A stretch of DNA of 34,551 bases from Cyanobacteria bacterium SW_9_44_58 (lineage in GTDB: Bacteria; Cyanobacteriota; Cyanobacteriia; Cyanobacteriales; Rubidibacteraceae), in NCBI GenBank assembly GCA_003021905.1, contig PXPI01000098.1, forward strand, positions 1 through 34,551. Direction: 5' to 3'. Positions 27,286 to 34,551 of the stretch are shown here, one piece after another. The notes under the pieces were generated by a model, which saw only the letters and a list, made by a program, of their open reading frames with translations, ran no database searches and had not been told where the DNA came from. Numbering within the stretch: position 1 is the first letter of the stretch; each line of letters begins with the position of its first letter. A program made the translations under genes and the position numbers.

Positions 27286-28698
27286 TTACTCTTGTTTTAA
27301 TCGCTGATATTGTTCGTGACTGATTCTTCCCGCTTCATATAATGTTTCATTAATTTCGGAAATTGTTAGAACAGAATGAGCACGATAGCCTTGAGATTGC
27401 AAATTATTTTTAACGCCCTTTTCATGATCAATAAAGACAACAATATCTTCTACCTTTAATCCCTGAGATTCAAGTTTTTCTGCCCCTTCGATCGCGCTTT
27501 TGCCGCTAATTAAAATATCATCAATGACAACAACGGTTTCTCCAGGTTCAAAATTGCCTTCAATGACTCGCCTGGTGCCGTGGGCTTTGACTTCTTTTCG
27601 GGGATAAATCATGGGACGATGCAAGCGCAAGGATAATCCGGTAGCTGTGGGAAGCGCTCCATAAGGAATGCCGGCAATGCGATCAAATTGTAAAGTTTCT
27701 AAAATTGCTACATAAGCATTCAAAACTTGTTGGAAAATCTGTGGTTGGGAAATAATTTTTCTTAAATCAATATAATAGGGAAACTTCTCCCCAGAGGCTT
27801 GGATATAATCTCCAAATAAAATACAGTCGAGATCGTAGAGTTGTAAAATTAAAGATTGATGGGAATGTCCCTTCAGCAAACAAACATCGCTTGTCCAAAT
27901 TTGACAGAATCCCTCATTTCCTTGCATGACATCTTGACGTACATTATTAATACTATGATTTAATTCCATCAAATCTTCTTCTAGGGTTTCTTGTTTTAAG
28001 AAATCTTGCGGAATGGGAATTAATAATCCTTCTCCGGTCTGATTAAAACCAGAGGCGACAATTGGGGCAATTTCTGTGGATGTCCATAAACTGCGGGCAA
28101 GGATGAGATGTTCTGGGGCATTTTGGCGGACTTGCCTGAGAACATTGGCATCATTTGTTCCCACTTCCAGGGCGATCTGTTCTGGGGTTCCCCATTTTTG
28201 CACTTCTTTCACCAATTCTAAATAAAGGGGGGAATTGGCATTGGGATAATCTTGGATAACCGAAGCTGTGGGGTTAGAGGTGCGACAAGTAATAAAAACG
28301 GTTTTATCGGGATATAAGAGAAACGGCGCAACTTGATCTTGTCCGGAAAATGGATTAATGGTAATTGCATCAACGTTCCATTTTTCAAATGCGGTTGCTG
28401 CAAAAAGTGTATTTGTATTTAAGTCGCTATGTTTGGCATCTAAAATAATGGGAAGAGAAGAAGGAATTAGAGATAAAATGTTTTCCAACAGTTCCATTCC
28501 GGAAGCGCCCATTGCTTGGTAAAATCCGAATGTTGGCTTGTAGGCGCAAATTTTATCTTGGGTTTTTTCAATAATTAATTGCAACCATTCCCAGGGATCT
28601 GTTCCTGGGGGAATCATTTCAGGATTGGGGTCAAGGCCGAGAATTAGTAAGGTATTATTCTGCGCGATCGCGTGTTCTAATTTATCGGTAAAACTCAT
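27286..28698 (-). CDS. pyrFE: Bifunctional OMP decarboxylase / orotate phosphoribosyltransferase
   Basis: A 470-residue fusion that carries out the last two steps of UMP synthesis in reverse order of domains. Residues 1-270 are an OMP decarboxylase of the long bacterial subfamily (GLDPNPEMIP at 21-30; catalytic DAKHSD at 87-92 with Lys89). Residues about 280-470 are orotate phosphoribosyltransferase, with RKEVKAHGTRRVIEG (catalytic loop, 367-381) and the PRPP motif VVVIDDILISGKS (389-401). Such fusions are known in cyanobacteria. The ATG overlaps the cupredoxin stop by four bases (ATGA), so it is translated from the same mRNA as the copper genes. Confidence 0.95.
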   Translation of the reverse strand: MSFTDKLEHAIAQNNTLLILGLDPNPEMIPPGTDPWEWLQLIIEKTQDKICAYKPTFGFYQAMGASGMELLENILSLIPSSLPIILDAKHSDLNTNTLFAATAFEKWNVDAITINPFSGQDQVAPFLLYPDKTVFITCRTSNPTASVIQDYPNANSPLYLELVKEVQKWGTPEQIALEVGTNDANVLRQVRQNAPEHLILARSLWTSTEIAPIVASGFNQTGEGLLIPIPQDFLKQETLEEDLMELNHSINNVRQDVMQGNEGFCQIWTSDVCLLKGHSHQSLILQLYDLDCILFGDYIQASGEKFPYYIDLRKIISQPQIFQQVLNAYVAILETLQFDRIAGIPYGALPTATGLSLRLHRPMIYPRKEVKAHGTRRVIEGNFEPGETVVVIDDILISGKSAIEGAEKLESQGLKVEDIVVFIDHEKGVKNNLQSQGYRAHSVLTISEINETLYEAGRISHEQYQRLKQE

Positions 28699-29216
28699 GT
28701 TTGTTGATCATTCACAATAATTTTCCCGCGATACATTTTCATACCGCAAGTAAATTCATATTCTCCCGTTTCTTGAGGCGTAAATTCCACACTTGTAATT
28801 TCATTTAATGCTAAATCCGCAGACCGATTAAAATCGGGAATTAATACTTGTTGTAAACAACTGCTGGGATCGCGCCGATGAAAGTTCATTCGCACCGGTT
28901 TCCCTGCCGTCACAATGACTTCTGTGGGATCGCATCCCCCATCTACTGTAATTGTCACCTGTTGGGTATCGTCTTTTTCTTCCGCTTTCTTGGCTGTTTT
29001 TTCGCTAAATAAAAACCACCATAATTCTAAACCGATTAAACCAATGCCGCCGGCAGTAACACCGATTTTAACGGGAAGCGGCTGTTGGATTTTTTGAAAG
29101 GGAGACTCTTGATTCGTATTGGCTTGGGCTGCGTGAGTGGGAACTACTGATAACAATATCAAAGTAATTCCTGTCATGCTTGATAATAAGAAACGCTTGA
29201 TTGGCAATGACAACAT
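28695..29216 (-). CDS. Membrane-anchored cupredoxin-domain protein
   Basis: A 173-residue protein encoded next to copA. Residues 8-28 form a signal or anchor helix (possible cleavage after THA), residues 50-70 a second hydrophobic helix, and about 85-170 a cupredoxin fold. The fold has Cys95, His113, Cys120 and the copper-site-like TCGMKMYRG (Cys157, Met159, Met161). Basic residues after the second helix (KTAKK) favour a cytoplasmic location for the cupredoxin domain by the positive-inside rule, which is unusual for this fold. Similar domains occur fused to copper P-type ATPases. It lies 44 bp after copA and overlaps pyrFE by four bases. It probably binds Cu+ for CopA or buffers it. Confidence 0.75.
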   Translation of the reverse strand: MLSLPIKRFLLSSMTGITLILLSVVPTHAAQANTNQESPFQKIQQPLPVKIGVTAGGIGLIGLELWWFLFSEKTAKKAEEKDDTQQVTITVDGGCDPTEVIVTAGKPVRMNFHRRDPSSCLQQVLIPDFNRSADLALNEITSVEFTPQETGEYEFTCGMKMYRGKIIVNDQQT

Positions 29217-29260
29217 CGTCTTATGTTTTCTATCCCTTTGTGTCCTTTATCTCTTTGCAG

Positions 29261-31537
29261 TTAATGAAGCTGGAACTTCCGCAACCGTAAGGCATTGGTT
29301 AACACGGAAACCGAACTGAATGCCATGGCTGCCCCAGCAATAATCGGATTCAGCAACCAGCCGAAAATGGGATATAAAATGCCCGCTGCAATCGGAATCC
29401 CGGCCACATTGTAAATAAAGGCAAAAAAGAGATTTTGTCGGATATTGTTCATGGTGGCGCGACTAAGTTGAATCGCTGCGGCAATGCCTTGTAAATCCCC
29501 CGAAATTAGCGTAATATCAGAAGTCGTAATGGCAATATCAGTGCCGGTGCCGATCGCGATCCCAATATCGGCTTGAGCTAAGGCTGGGGCATCATTAATG
29601 CCATCGCCTACCATGGCCACTTGTTTGCCTTCCTGTTGCAGGGCAACGATTTGTTGGGCTTTTTGATCGGGACGAACTTGGGACATGACTCGGGGAATTC
29701 CCACTTGTTGCGCGATCGCGTTGGCCGTTTTTTCATTATCCCCAGTAATCATTGCCACTTCCAAGCCTAACTTCCGCAGTGATTTCACTGCATCGGCAGA
29801 AGAGGGGTTTAGCGTATCCGCAAAGGCCATAATTCCTTCTAACTCTTCTTCTACAGCAATCCAAATGACAGTTTTGCCATCTGCTTCCCATTGTTTTGCT
29901 TTCTCAGCAAAGGGTTGCGTATCAATTCCCAGTTCTTCAAACCAGCGTGCTGTACCGATTTTGATGTTCCAATCGGAGACTGTGGCTTCCACGCCGCTTC
30001 CGGCAACAGCTTGAAAATCTTCGACCGTTCCTTGTAAAGACACCTGTTGGGATTTGGCATAGTCAACCGCCGCTTGGGCTAAGGGATGTTCCGATTGTTG
30101 TTCCACTAATGCCATTAATCGCAGCAACTTTAACTCATTTTTATGTTGACTGCCAAACGTCGTGACAAAATCAGTAACTTTCGGTTTTCCTTCGGTTAAG
30201 GTTCCGGTTTTATCCAAGACAATCGTGTTGAGTTTATAGGCAGCTTCCAGGCTTTCGGCACTTTTGATGAGAATGCCGTTTTCCGCGCCTTTTCCCGTTC
30301 CTACCATCACTGAAGTAGGCGTTGCTAAGCCTAAAGCGCAAGGACAAGCAATAATCAGTACTGCCACCATATTAATTAAGGCGAGGGTGGGATTTCCCAT
30401 GAGGTTAAACCACAGTAGGAAAGTGACGATCGCGATCGCGATCACTGCTGGCACAAACCAACCCGTGACTTGATCCGCTAAATTTTGAATGGGGGCTTTC
30501 GATCCTTGCGCTTGCTGCACCAACTGCACAATCTGCGAGAGTACCGTATCTTTTCCCACACGAGTTGCCCGAAACTTGAAACTGCCCGTTTTATTGATCG
30601 TTGCGCCAACTACCTCATCGCCAGCCGATTTTTGCACGGGAATGCTTTCCCCGGTTACCATACTTTCATCAATGGTAGAACTTCCTTCCACGACTTCCCC
30701 ATCCACAGGAATTTTTTCCCCAGGACGCACTTGAATCATATCGCCGATTTGCACTTGTTGAATGGGAATATCTTTTGCTTGGCCATCACGGATAACACGC
30801 GCTGAACGAGCTTGCAATCCAATCAATTTCCGTATGGCTTCCGACGTTTGTCCTCTTGCCCGATTTTCCAGAAAACGTCCCACTAAAATCAGCGTAATAA
30901 TCACCGCCGCGCTTTCATAATACACTTGCGGTTCCAGTCCTTGACGCCATAAAAAATCAGCAAATAAAGTGGCAAACAGGGAATAGAAGTAAGCGGCGCT
31001 TGTTCCCAATACAATTAAAGTATCCATGGTAGCCGCCCGATGCTTAAAGGCTTTCCAGGCGTTGCGATAAAAGGGATAGCCGCACCAAAACTGTACCGGT
31101 GTTGTCAGTAAAAACTGCAACCAAGGATTATGCAACCAAGCGGGAATCATGGGAATATCCAAGCCCGTCATCACGGGAAGAGACCCCACAATCAGAATGA
31201 TGGAAATGATGCCGCCGACACCAATTTTTCGTTTTAAATTTTTGGATTCGGCTTCTCTGGCAACAACTTCCGCATCTCCCCTGCCAGCCATCATCTCGTC
31301 TTGAGAATACACGGAAGCCCCATAGCCGGCATCCTCTACTGCCCCTTGAATGGTTTCGACAGTTGTTTGTTCCGGATTAAACTGAACCGTTGCTTGTTCC
31401 GCCGCAAAATTAACTTCACATTGTTCAACACCGGAAACGCTGCTAATAGCCTTTTCAATGGCATTGGCACAACCGGCGCAACTCATCCCTTCCAATTTCA
31501 GGGTAGTGGTATCGATAACAGAATCACGTTTTGTCAT
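29261..31537 (-). CDS. copA: Copper-translocating P1B-type ATPase
   Basis: A 758-residue Cu+ exporter. It has one N-terminal heavy-metal-associated domain with GMSCAGCA (Cys20, Cys23), two extra P1B helices, the actuator TGES (295-298), the membrane Cu+ site Cys-Pro-Cys (398-400), the phosphorylated DKTGTLTEG (Asp442), SEHPLAQA in the N-domain and [10 protein letters not shown] in the hinge. The ATG has GGAG eight bases upstream. It follows the multicopper oxidase gene by 59 bp, so both probably arise from the MerR-type promoter near 33060. It could be either a plasma-membrane exporter or a thylakoid supplier (PacS-like); its place among defence genes favours export. Confidence 0.95.
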   Translation of the reverse strand: MTKRDSVIDTTTLKLEGMSCAGCANAIEKAISSVSGVEQCEVNFAAEQATVQFNPEQTTVETIQGAVEDAGYGASVYSQDEMMAGRGDAEVVAREAESKNLKRKIGVGGIISIILIVGSLPVMTGLDIPMIPAWLHNPWLQFLLTTPVQFWCGYPFYRNAWKAFKHRAATMDTLIVLGTSAAYFYSLFATLFADFLWRQGLEPQVYYESAAVIITLILVGRFLENRARGQTSEAIRKLIGLQARSARVIRDGQAKDIPIQQVQIGDMIQVRPGEKIPVDGEVVEGSSTIDESMVTGESIPVQKSAGDEVVGATINKTGSFKFRATRVGKDTVLSQIVQLVQQAQGSKAPIQNLADQVTGWFVPAVIAIAIVTFLLWFNLMGNPTLALINMVAVLIIACPCALGLATPTSVMVGTGKGAENGILIKSAESLEAAYKLNTIVLDKTGTLTEGKPKVTDFVTTFGSQHKNELKLLRLMALVEQQSEHPLAQAAVDYAKSQQVSLQGTVEDFQAVAGSGVEATVSDWNIKIGTARWFEELGIDTQPFAEKAKQWEADGKTVIWIAVEEELEGIMAFADTLNPSSADAVKSLRKLGLEVAMITGDNEKTANAIAQQVGIPRVMSQVRPDQKAQQIVALQQEGKQVAMVGDGINDAPALAQADIGIAIGTGTDIAITTSDITLISGDLQGIAAAIQLSRATMNNIRQNLFFAFIYNVAGIPIAAGILYPIFGWLLNPIIAGAAMAFSSVSVLTNALRLRKFQLH

Positions 31538-31596
31538 TGCTATACTCCATTGCCAAATTCGTTATTTCACGTTGTTGGTCTAATAACTCAGTTCAA

Positions 31597-33024
31597 TTAA
31601 GATTGCATTGCGATTATTCCCATCATTCCTAATTCTTCATGATCTAAGATATGGCAATGATAAACGGTTTTTCCGACAAAATCTCGAAAGGGAATGCGAA
31701 TGCGAACGCTTTCTCCTCTTGGGACTAAAACTGTATCTTTCCAAGTTCGGTTTTCTACTGCTTGACCATTGCGGCTAACTACCTGAAAGCGATTGGTATG
31801 TAAATGAAAGGGATGATCCATCATTCCTGTATTAATGATTTCCCAATCTTCTACTGTATCCAGGAAAACTCGCGTATCCGTTCGTTGGGAATCATAAGCT
31901 TGTCCATTAATTAAAAATGTCATTCCTTGTCCGGGAACCATGCCATGATTTAACTTAAATTGCCGTACAGTTTTTGGTTCAGGCAATTCTTCCAGGGGAA
32001 TTAATTGTTTCGGTAAAGATAGCGGTTCAATTTCTTCTCCGGAATAGGTTAAGGTGGCGAGGGTTTCTGTTTCGTTGCCTTGATTTTTTCTTTCTCCCAT
32101 CATGCCATTTCCCATCATTCCCATCCCGACACGCTCATAAGGCAGGTTTAAAAGACGATAGCTTCCTGAGGATTGATTCCCTTGAATTAAAACTTCTGCT
32201 CTTTCTCCTGGGGATAATAATAATTCAGATTGCTCGATTGGAACAGAAGTTGCCCCGCCATCAGTAGCAATAAGATAGAAAGGATGATTTTCTAACTGTA
32301 ACCGATAGAAACGGGAAATAGAAGCATTAACCATGCGCAGTCTTAATAAGCCTCCCTTCGAGATCGAAAAGGAGGGATCCATTTGTCCATTGACTGTTGC
32401 CAATGATCCTTCTCTTCCCAGCATCATCCCTTTTTTCGTTTTTTGCCAATTCAGATCGAAATCTTTAAGGAAAACAAATTCTTCTTGGGCTTGTTTAATT
32501 TCGGGAATTTCATCCAATTTGCCGCGCACCGCAAAAGTTCCTCCTAATCCGCCGAAACATTGATCAGCAACATAACCGTGCAAGTGAGGATGATAAAAAG
32601 CAGTAGTGCTATGATGATTTTCGGGAATAGTAAATTCGTAGGTGTAGGTTTCTCCGGGAGAAAGTTGTAAAAAGATATGATCTGCCGGTTCTTGAGGAGA
32701 AATATGCAATCCATGGTAATGGATATTGGTAGGTTGTGATAAACGATTTGTTGCGCGTATGCGAACCGTATCCCCTGGCGAGGCTTCTAAACGAGGGCCG
32801 GGAATTTGTTGATTATAACTGAGTAAATTCCCACTGTGCCCATTAAAAGAAAATGTGCCCGAACCAATATTGAGATCCGCTTCTAACAGCCTATTTTCAC
32901 TTTTTAAAACTGGTGCGGCATTAGAAGAAGAGCTGGAGTTTGATCCTTGATTCATGCCGCACTGGGCAAGTAAAACACCTCCCAAACTACTGGCGCTTAG
33001 AAATAAAAACTGTCTGCGTTGCAT
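31597..33024 (-). CDS. Multicopper oxidase, Tat-exported, CueO/laccase-like
   Basis: A 475-residue three-domain multicopper oxidase. Copper ligands are complete: HYH (102, 104), HPHLHG (145, 147, 149), HPFHLH (404, 407, 409) and HCHILDHEELGMM (His456, Cys457, His458, His462 with axial Met467). It begins MQRRQFLFL, a twin-arginine motif, followed by LLAQC (Cys22), so it may be a Tat-exported lipoprotein; a Ser-rich linker follows. A Met-rich insert GMGMMGNGMMG (300-310) recalls the Cu+-binding Met loop of CueO, which oxidises toxic Cu+ to Cu2+. The gene is first in the copA unit and directly downstream of a MerR-type promoter. Confidence 0.93.
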   Translation of the reverse strand: MQRRQFLFLSASSLGGVLLAQCGMNQGSNSSSSSNAAPVLKSENRLLEADLNIGSGTFSFNGHSGNLLSYNQQIPGPRLEASPGDTVRIRATNRLSQPTNIHYHGLHISPQEPADHIFLQLSPGETYTYEFTIPENHHSTTAFYHPHLHGYVADQCFGGLGGTFAVRGKLDEIPEIKQAQEEFVFLKDFDLNWQKTKKGMMLGREGSLATVNGQMDPSFSISKGGLLRLRMVNASISRFYRLQLENHPFYLIATDGGATSVPIEQSELLLSPGERAEVLIQGNQSSGSYRLLNLPYERVGMGMMGNGMMGERKNQGNETETLATLTYSGEEIEPLSLPKQLIPLEELPEPKTVRQFKLNHGMVPGQGMTFLINGQAYDSQRTDTRVFLDTVEDWEIINTGMMDHPFHLHTNRFQVVSRNGQAVENRTWKDTVLVPRGESVRIRIPFRDFVGKTVYHCHILDHEELGMMGIIAMQS

Positions 33025-33051
33025 ATTCTCGTTCTAGCAGTTGACATCTCT

Positions 33052-33083
33052 AGCATAAACTCTCCAGTTAGGAGGAGAGTCTA
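33052..33083 (-). promoter_or_regulatory. MerR-type promoter and dyad of the multicopper oxidase/copA unit
   Basis: On the minus strand TAGACT (33083-33078) and TATGCT (33057-33052) are separated by 20 bp, longer than the normal 17 and typical of MerR-activated promoters. The spacer holds a 22-bp dyad, ACTCTCC-N8-GGAGAGT (33059-33080), with perfect seven-base arms. It reads toward the multicopper oxidase, whose ATG is about 28 bp downstream of the -10. Confidence 0.75.
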
Positions 33084-33139
33084 GGAGGATAAGCAGTCAT
33101 TTATTTGAAATGGGTTAATTATCAGATTGTTTTAATCCT

Positions 33140-33163
33140 AAAACCATGGGCTATAGCGGTTTT
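33140..33163 (-). terminator. Possible hairpin after merR
   Basis: AAAACC (33140-33145) and GGTTTT (33158-33163) pair around a 12-nt loop that contains the palindrome GCTATAGC. It lies 43-66 bp past the merR stop and is T-rich at its end, so it could separate the merR transcript from the multicopper oxidase promoter. The stem is short. Confidence 0.35.
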
Positions 33164-33205
33164 GACGCCCCAAAAAAACACTTTGAATTTAAGCAAACAA
33201 AGCGA

Positions 33206-33637
33206 TTAAGAATCACGATTGTTTTGAATAATCGGACAAATGCGATCATCGGGAGGAATTTCTAAAATCGGATCTGCCCCGGCAAGCAATGATTGAATTT
33301 GATTTTGCAGATGTTGTAAAGCTTGAATTTGATCATTAATTTGAGCAACTTTATCTTCTAGCTTTTGTTTCACATCTTGACAAGGCAACTCACCGCGATC
33401 GCGCACCGCTAAAAACTCTTTAATTTCACTTAAACTCATCCCTAAACTTTGTGCCTGTTTGATAAATTGCAAGCGAATTAGGGTCATTTTTTCCTCAAAT
33501 AAACGAAACCCGCCGCGCGATCGTTTCACTGCATGAATTAAACCTAAATCTTCATAGTAGCGGATGGTTTTAATGGATAAACCACTGCTTTTACTTAGTT
33601 CACCAATTTTAATTAAATTAGAAACGGTTGTTGACAT
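33206..33637 (-). CDS. MerR-family metal-responsive regulator
   Basis: A 143-residue MerR protein. The winged helix-turn-helix (KIGELSKSSGLSIKTIRYYEDLGLI, about 10-34) and wing RGGFRLFEE are standard, followed by SLGMSLSEIKEFL and a long dimerisation coiled coil (about 85-118). Putative metal ligands differ from CueR: Cys86 (GELPCQDV) lies where divalent sensors such as ZntR/CadR have cysteine and CueR has serine, and the C-terminus keeps only one cysteine, Cys134 in ICPII, lacking the first cysteine of the CueR loop. Its position between the small membrane-protein pair and the copper genes, plus two MerR-type promoters nearby, make it the likely local activator. The metal it senses is unsure. 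Confidence 0.9.
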   Translation of the reverse strand: MSTTVSNLIKIGELSKSSGLSIKTIRYYEDLGLIHAVKRSRGGFRLFEEKMTLIRLQFIKQAQSLGMSLSEIKEFLAVRDRGELPCQDVKQKLEDKVAQINDQIQALQHLQNQIQSLLAGADPILEIPPDDRICPIIQNNRDS

Positions 33638-33676
33638 ATTTAAATTGCCCTAATCATTGATCATTATATGTATAAA

Positions 33677-33964
33677 TTAGCGCTGACGTTTTTTCGGTGG
33701 ACGCATTTGCAACCACATCGCAATACCAGTGACAACTAAAATTAGAACACCAAAAGCGTTTAAGAATGGATAAATAAATGTCAAATCTACAGCCCCAAAT
33801 TTCCCTTTATGTAAATTCAATAACCAAAGAAACTGTTGCGTTTCTCCTGTCAGATTGGCAATTTGAAACAAAGACCCCGTAATTAAAGTAAGCAATAAAG
33901 GAAGTACCATAATTGGGGCAAACCAGCGATGAATTTGTCGTAAACGAGGCTTATTAAATGCCAT
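33677..33964 (-). CDS. Small PepSY-TM-like membrane protein
   Basis: A 95-residue protein with two membrane helices (about 17-35 and 64-85). The start KPRLRQIHRWFAPIMVLPLLLTLITG, with His12 and Trp13, followed by TGETQQFLWLLNLHKGKFG (His52) and a final GIAMWLQMRPPKKRQR, is the pattern of PepSY-associated transmembrane proteins, some of which carry haem and reduce metal ions. His12 and His52 are candidate haem or metal ligands. At this length it is a minimal version with no PepSY domain. It is 3 bp from the upstream secreted anchor protein and 39 bp before merR. A role in metal reduction or transport is only inferred. Confidence 0.65.
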   Translation of the reverse strand: MAFNKPRLRQIHRWFAPIMVLPLLLTLITGSLFQIANLTGETQQFLWLLNLHKGKFGAVDLTFIYPFLNAFGVLILVVTGIAMWLQMRPPKKRQR

Positions 33965-33967
33965 AAT

Positions 33968-34390
33968 TTATTGGTGGATTCGTTTTCTTAGAGCGTACAG
34001 AAAAAAGGGAGTTGTAATAATTAGACCCAGTATTGTTTCTCCTAAGGGCGGAATTTTACTAATTGTTACAACTTGGGCTTGTGTTGTCGATTGTTCTTCT
34101 ACTGCTTTAGTTGCTGTTTGATTGTTGATTTCAGAGCTAGATTTTTGAGACTGATTAGGGGAAGAAGATTGCTTTTTTTTAGTAGAAGAAGTATTGGATT
34201 GTGATTGATGATCGGTTTGAAATTGCTCAGAGGAATTAGATTCGGCTTGATTGGCTGAAGAATCCGTATTTTTACCCTCTGTTTCTTCTTTGTTTTCAAA
34301 GTGTCCTGAGTGAGCCAGCACTGGTGCACTAAGCAAAGCTGTTCCAGCACTAATTAAAGTATGTTGAGCGGATTTTGTGAGTTTCATCAT
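33968..34390 (-). CDS. Secreted, tail-anchored, low-complexity protein with His at its mature N-terminus
   Basis: A 140-residue protein of no family I recognise. A signal peptide (about 1-26) ends APVLA, so the mature chain would begin His-Ser-Gly-His-Phe. Residues about 32-108 are Ser/Gln/Asn/Glu-rich and presumably disordered. One membrane helix (about 116-133, ETILGLIITTPFFLYAL) ends in RKRIHQ, giving a periplasmic tether with the His-rich tip outside. It starts with ATGATG (start 34390), the nearest ribosome site is weak, and it is translated almost coupled (3 bp) to the PepSY-like protein. A MerR-type promoter stands directly upstream, so it is probably metal induced and could present copper or another metal at the membrane. 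Confidence 0.6.
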   Translation of the reverse strand: MMKLTKSAQHTLISAGTALLSAPVLAHSGHFENKEETEGKNTDSSANQAESNSSEQFQTDHQSQSNTSSTKKKQSSSPNQSQKSSSEINNQTATKAVEEQSTTQAQVVTISKIPPLGETILGLIITTPFFLYALRKRIHQ

Positions 34391-34417
34391 TTTTATTGGA
34401 GCTCAGAGTTGATAACT

Positions 34418-34449
34418 ATTGTAATTTCTCTACTTGACTGGAGACTCAA
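34418..34449 (-). promoter_or_regulatory. Second MerR-type promoter, upstream of the His-protein/PepSY/merR unit
   Basis: On the minus strand TTGAGT (34449-34444) and TACAAT (34423-34418) are again 20 bp apart. Across the spacer lies a degenerate copy of the dyad found at 33059-33080: AGTCTCC-N8-AGAGAAA, with the left arm 6 of 7 and the right arm 4 of 7 identical. The start codon is about 28 bp downstream of the -10, as at the other promoter. Confidence 0.6.
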
Positions 34450-34551
34450 TGTATTAGAGACTGTTCCTAAAGAAAATATAAAGAAGAGGCGCGATCGTTG
34501 ATAACAAGGGTCAAACTTGAAATAGATGCAACGATTCGCTATTAAAATGAC
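34450..34551. other. Window edge, no gene seen
   Basis: The last 102 bases are AT-rich with one partial HIP1 site (GCGCGATCG near 34489). No reading frame or hairpin stands out. It may be the upstream region of a gene beyond the window. Confidence 0.4.

Noticed and set aside
1-34551. CRISPR array, prophage, transposon or integron
   Set aside because: I found no regularly spaced repeats, no integrase or transposase, and no flanking direct repeats; gene content is housekeeping plus metal genes.

Overview
The window reads as the chromosome of a cyanobacterium. The palindrome GCGATCGC (HIP1, a cyanobacterial hallmark) recurs through genes and spacers. Cyanobacterial traits include a 409-residue EF-Tu, the order rpsL-rpsG-fusA-tuf-rpsJ, a BCD/PucC-family chlorophyll-type carrier, a PyrF-PyrE fusion and the complete glycine cleavage P and H proteins. 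The moderate GC content and general look would fit a unicellular Halothece/Euhalothece-like lineage, but that is only a guess. I see no transposase, phage gene or CRISPR array.

Layout. 1-4072: a short unrecognised ORF or gene tail, corA and dnaA (divergent, 27 bp apart), and a family-4-like glycosyltransferase whose 3' end overlaps dnaA. 4073-4520 is a gene-poor spacer. 4521-7943: gcvP and gcvH on the minus strand. 8102-9760: yebC, a cupin and an A-type Fe-S carrier. 9779-14739: the str ribosomal operon with a clear promoter, an internal hairpin after tuf and a terminator after rpsJ. 14753-21400: a DUF4332 protein, dTDP-glucose dehydratase, a GT-C membrane glycosyltransferase, rsmH, an HNH protein, a DHH phosphoesterase and SixA. 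21414-23860, minus strand: BCD transporter, inositol-monophosphatase family protein and tRNA-Thr(CGT).

The last 10.5 kb holds two metal loci. The first (about 23960-26017) is a lipoprotein, a NikL/CbiL-like protein and CbiM, apparently a nickel or cobalt uptake unit. It lies behind a G/C-tract dyad that resembles operators of the CsoR/RcnR/InrS family. The second (34449 down to 27286) is a minus-strand copper-homeostasis locus. It comprises a His-starting secreted anchor protein, a PepSY-TM-like mini-protein, a MerR regulator, a Tat-type multicopper oxidase, the copper P-type ATPase CopA, a membrane-anchored cupredoxin and, joined by an ATGA overlap, the pyrimidine enzyme PyrFE.

The copper locus has two promoters with the 20-bp -35/-10 spacing typical of MerR-activated promoters. 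One lies in front of the multicopper oxidase and one in front of the His-protein/PepSY/merR unit. The simplest reading is a single MerR-controlled metal-defence regulon that feeds back on its own regulator. It would include two small membrane proteins of unknown role and would carry pyrimidine synthesis along with it. This is the part of the window most likely to hold something undescribed.
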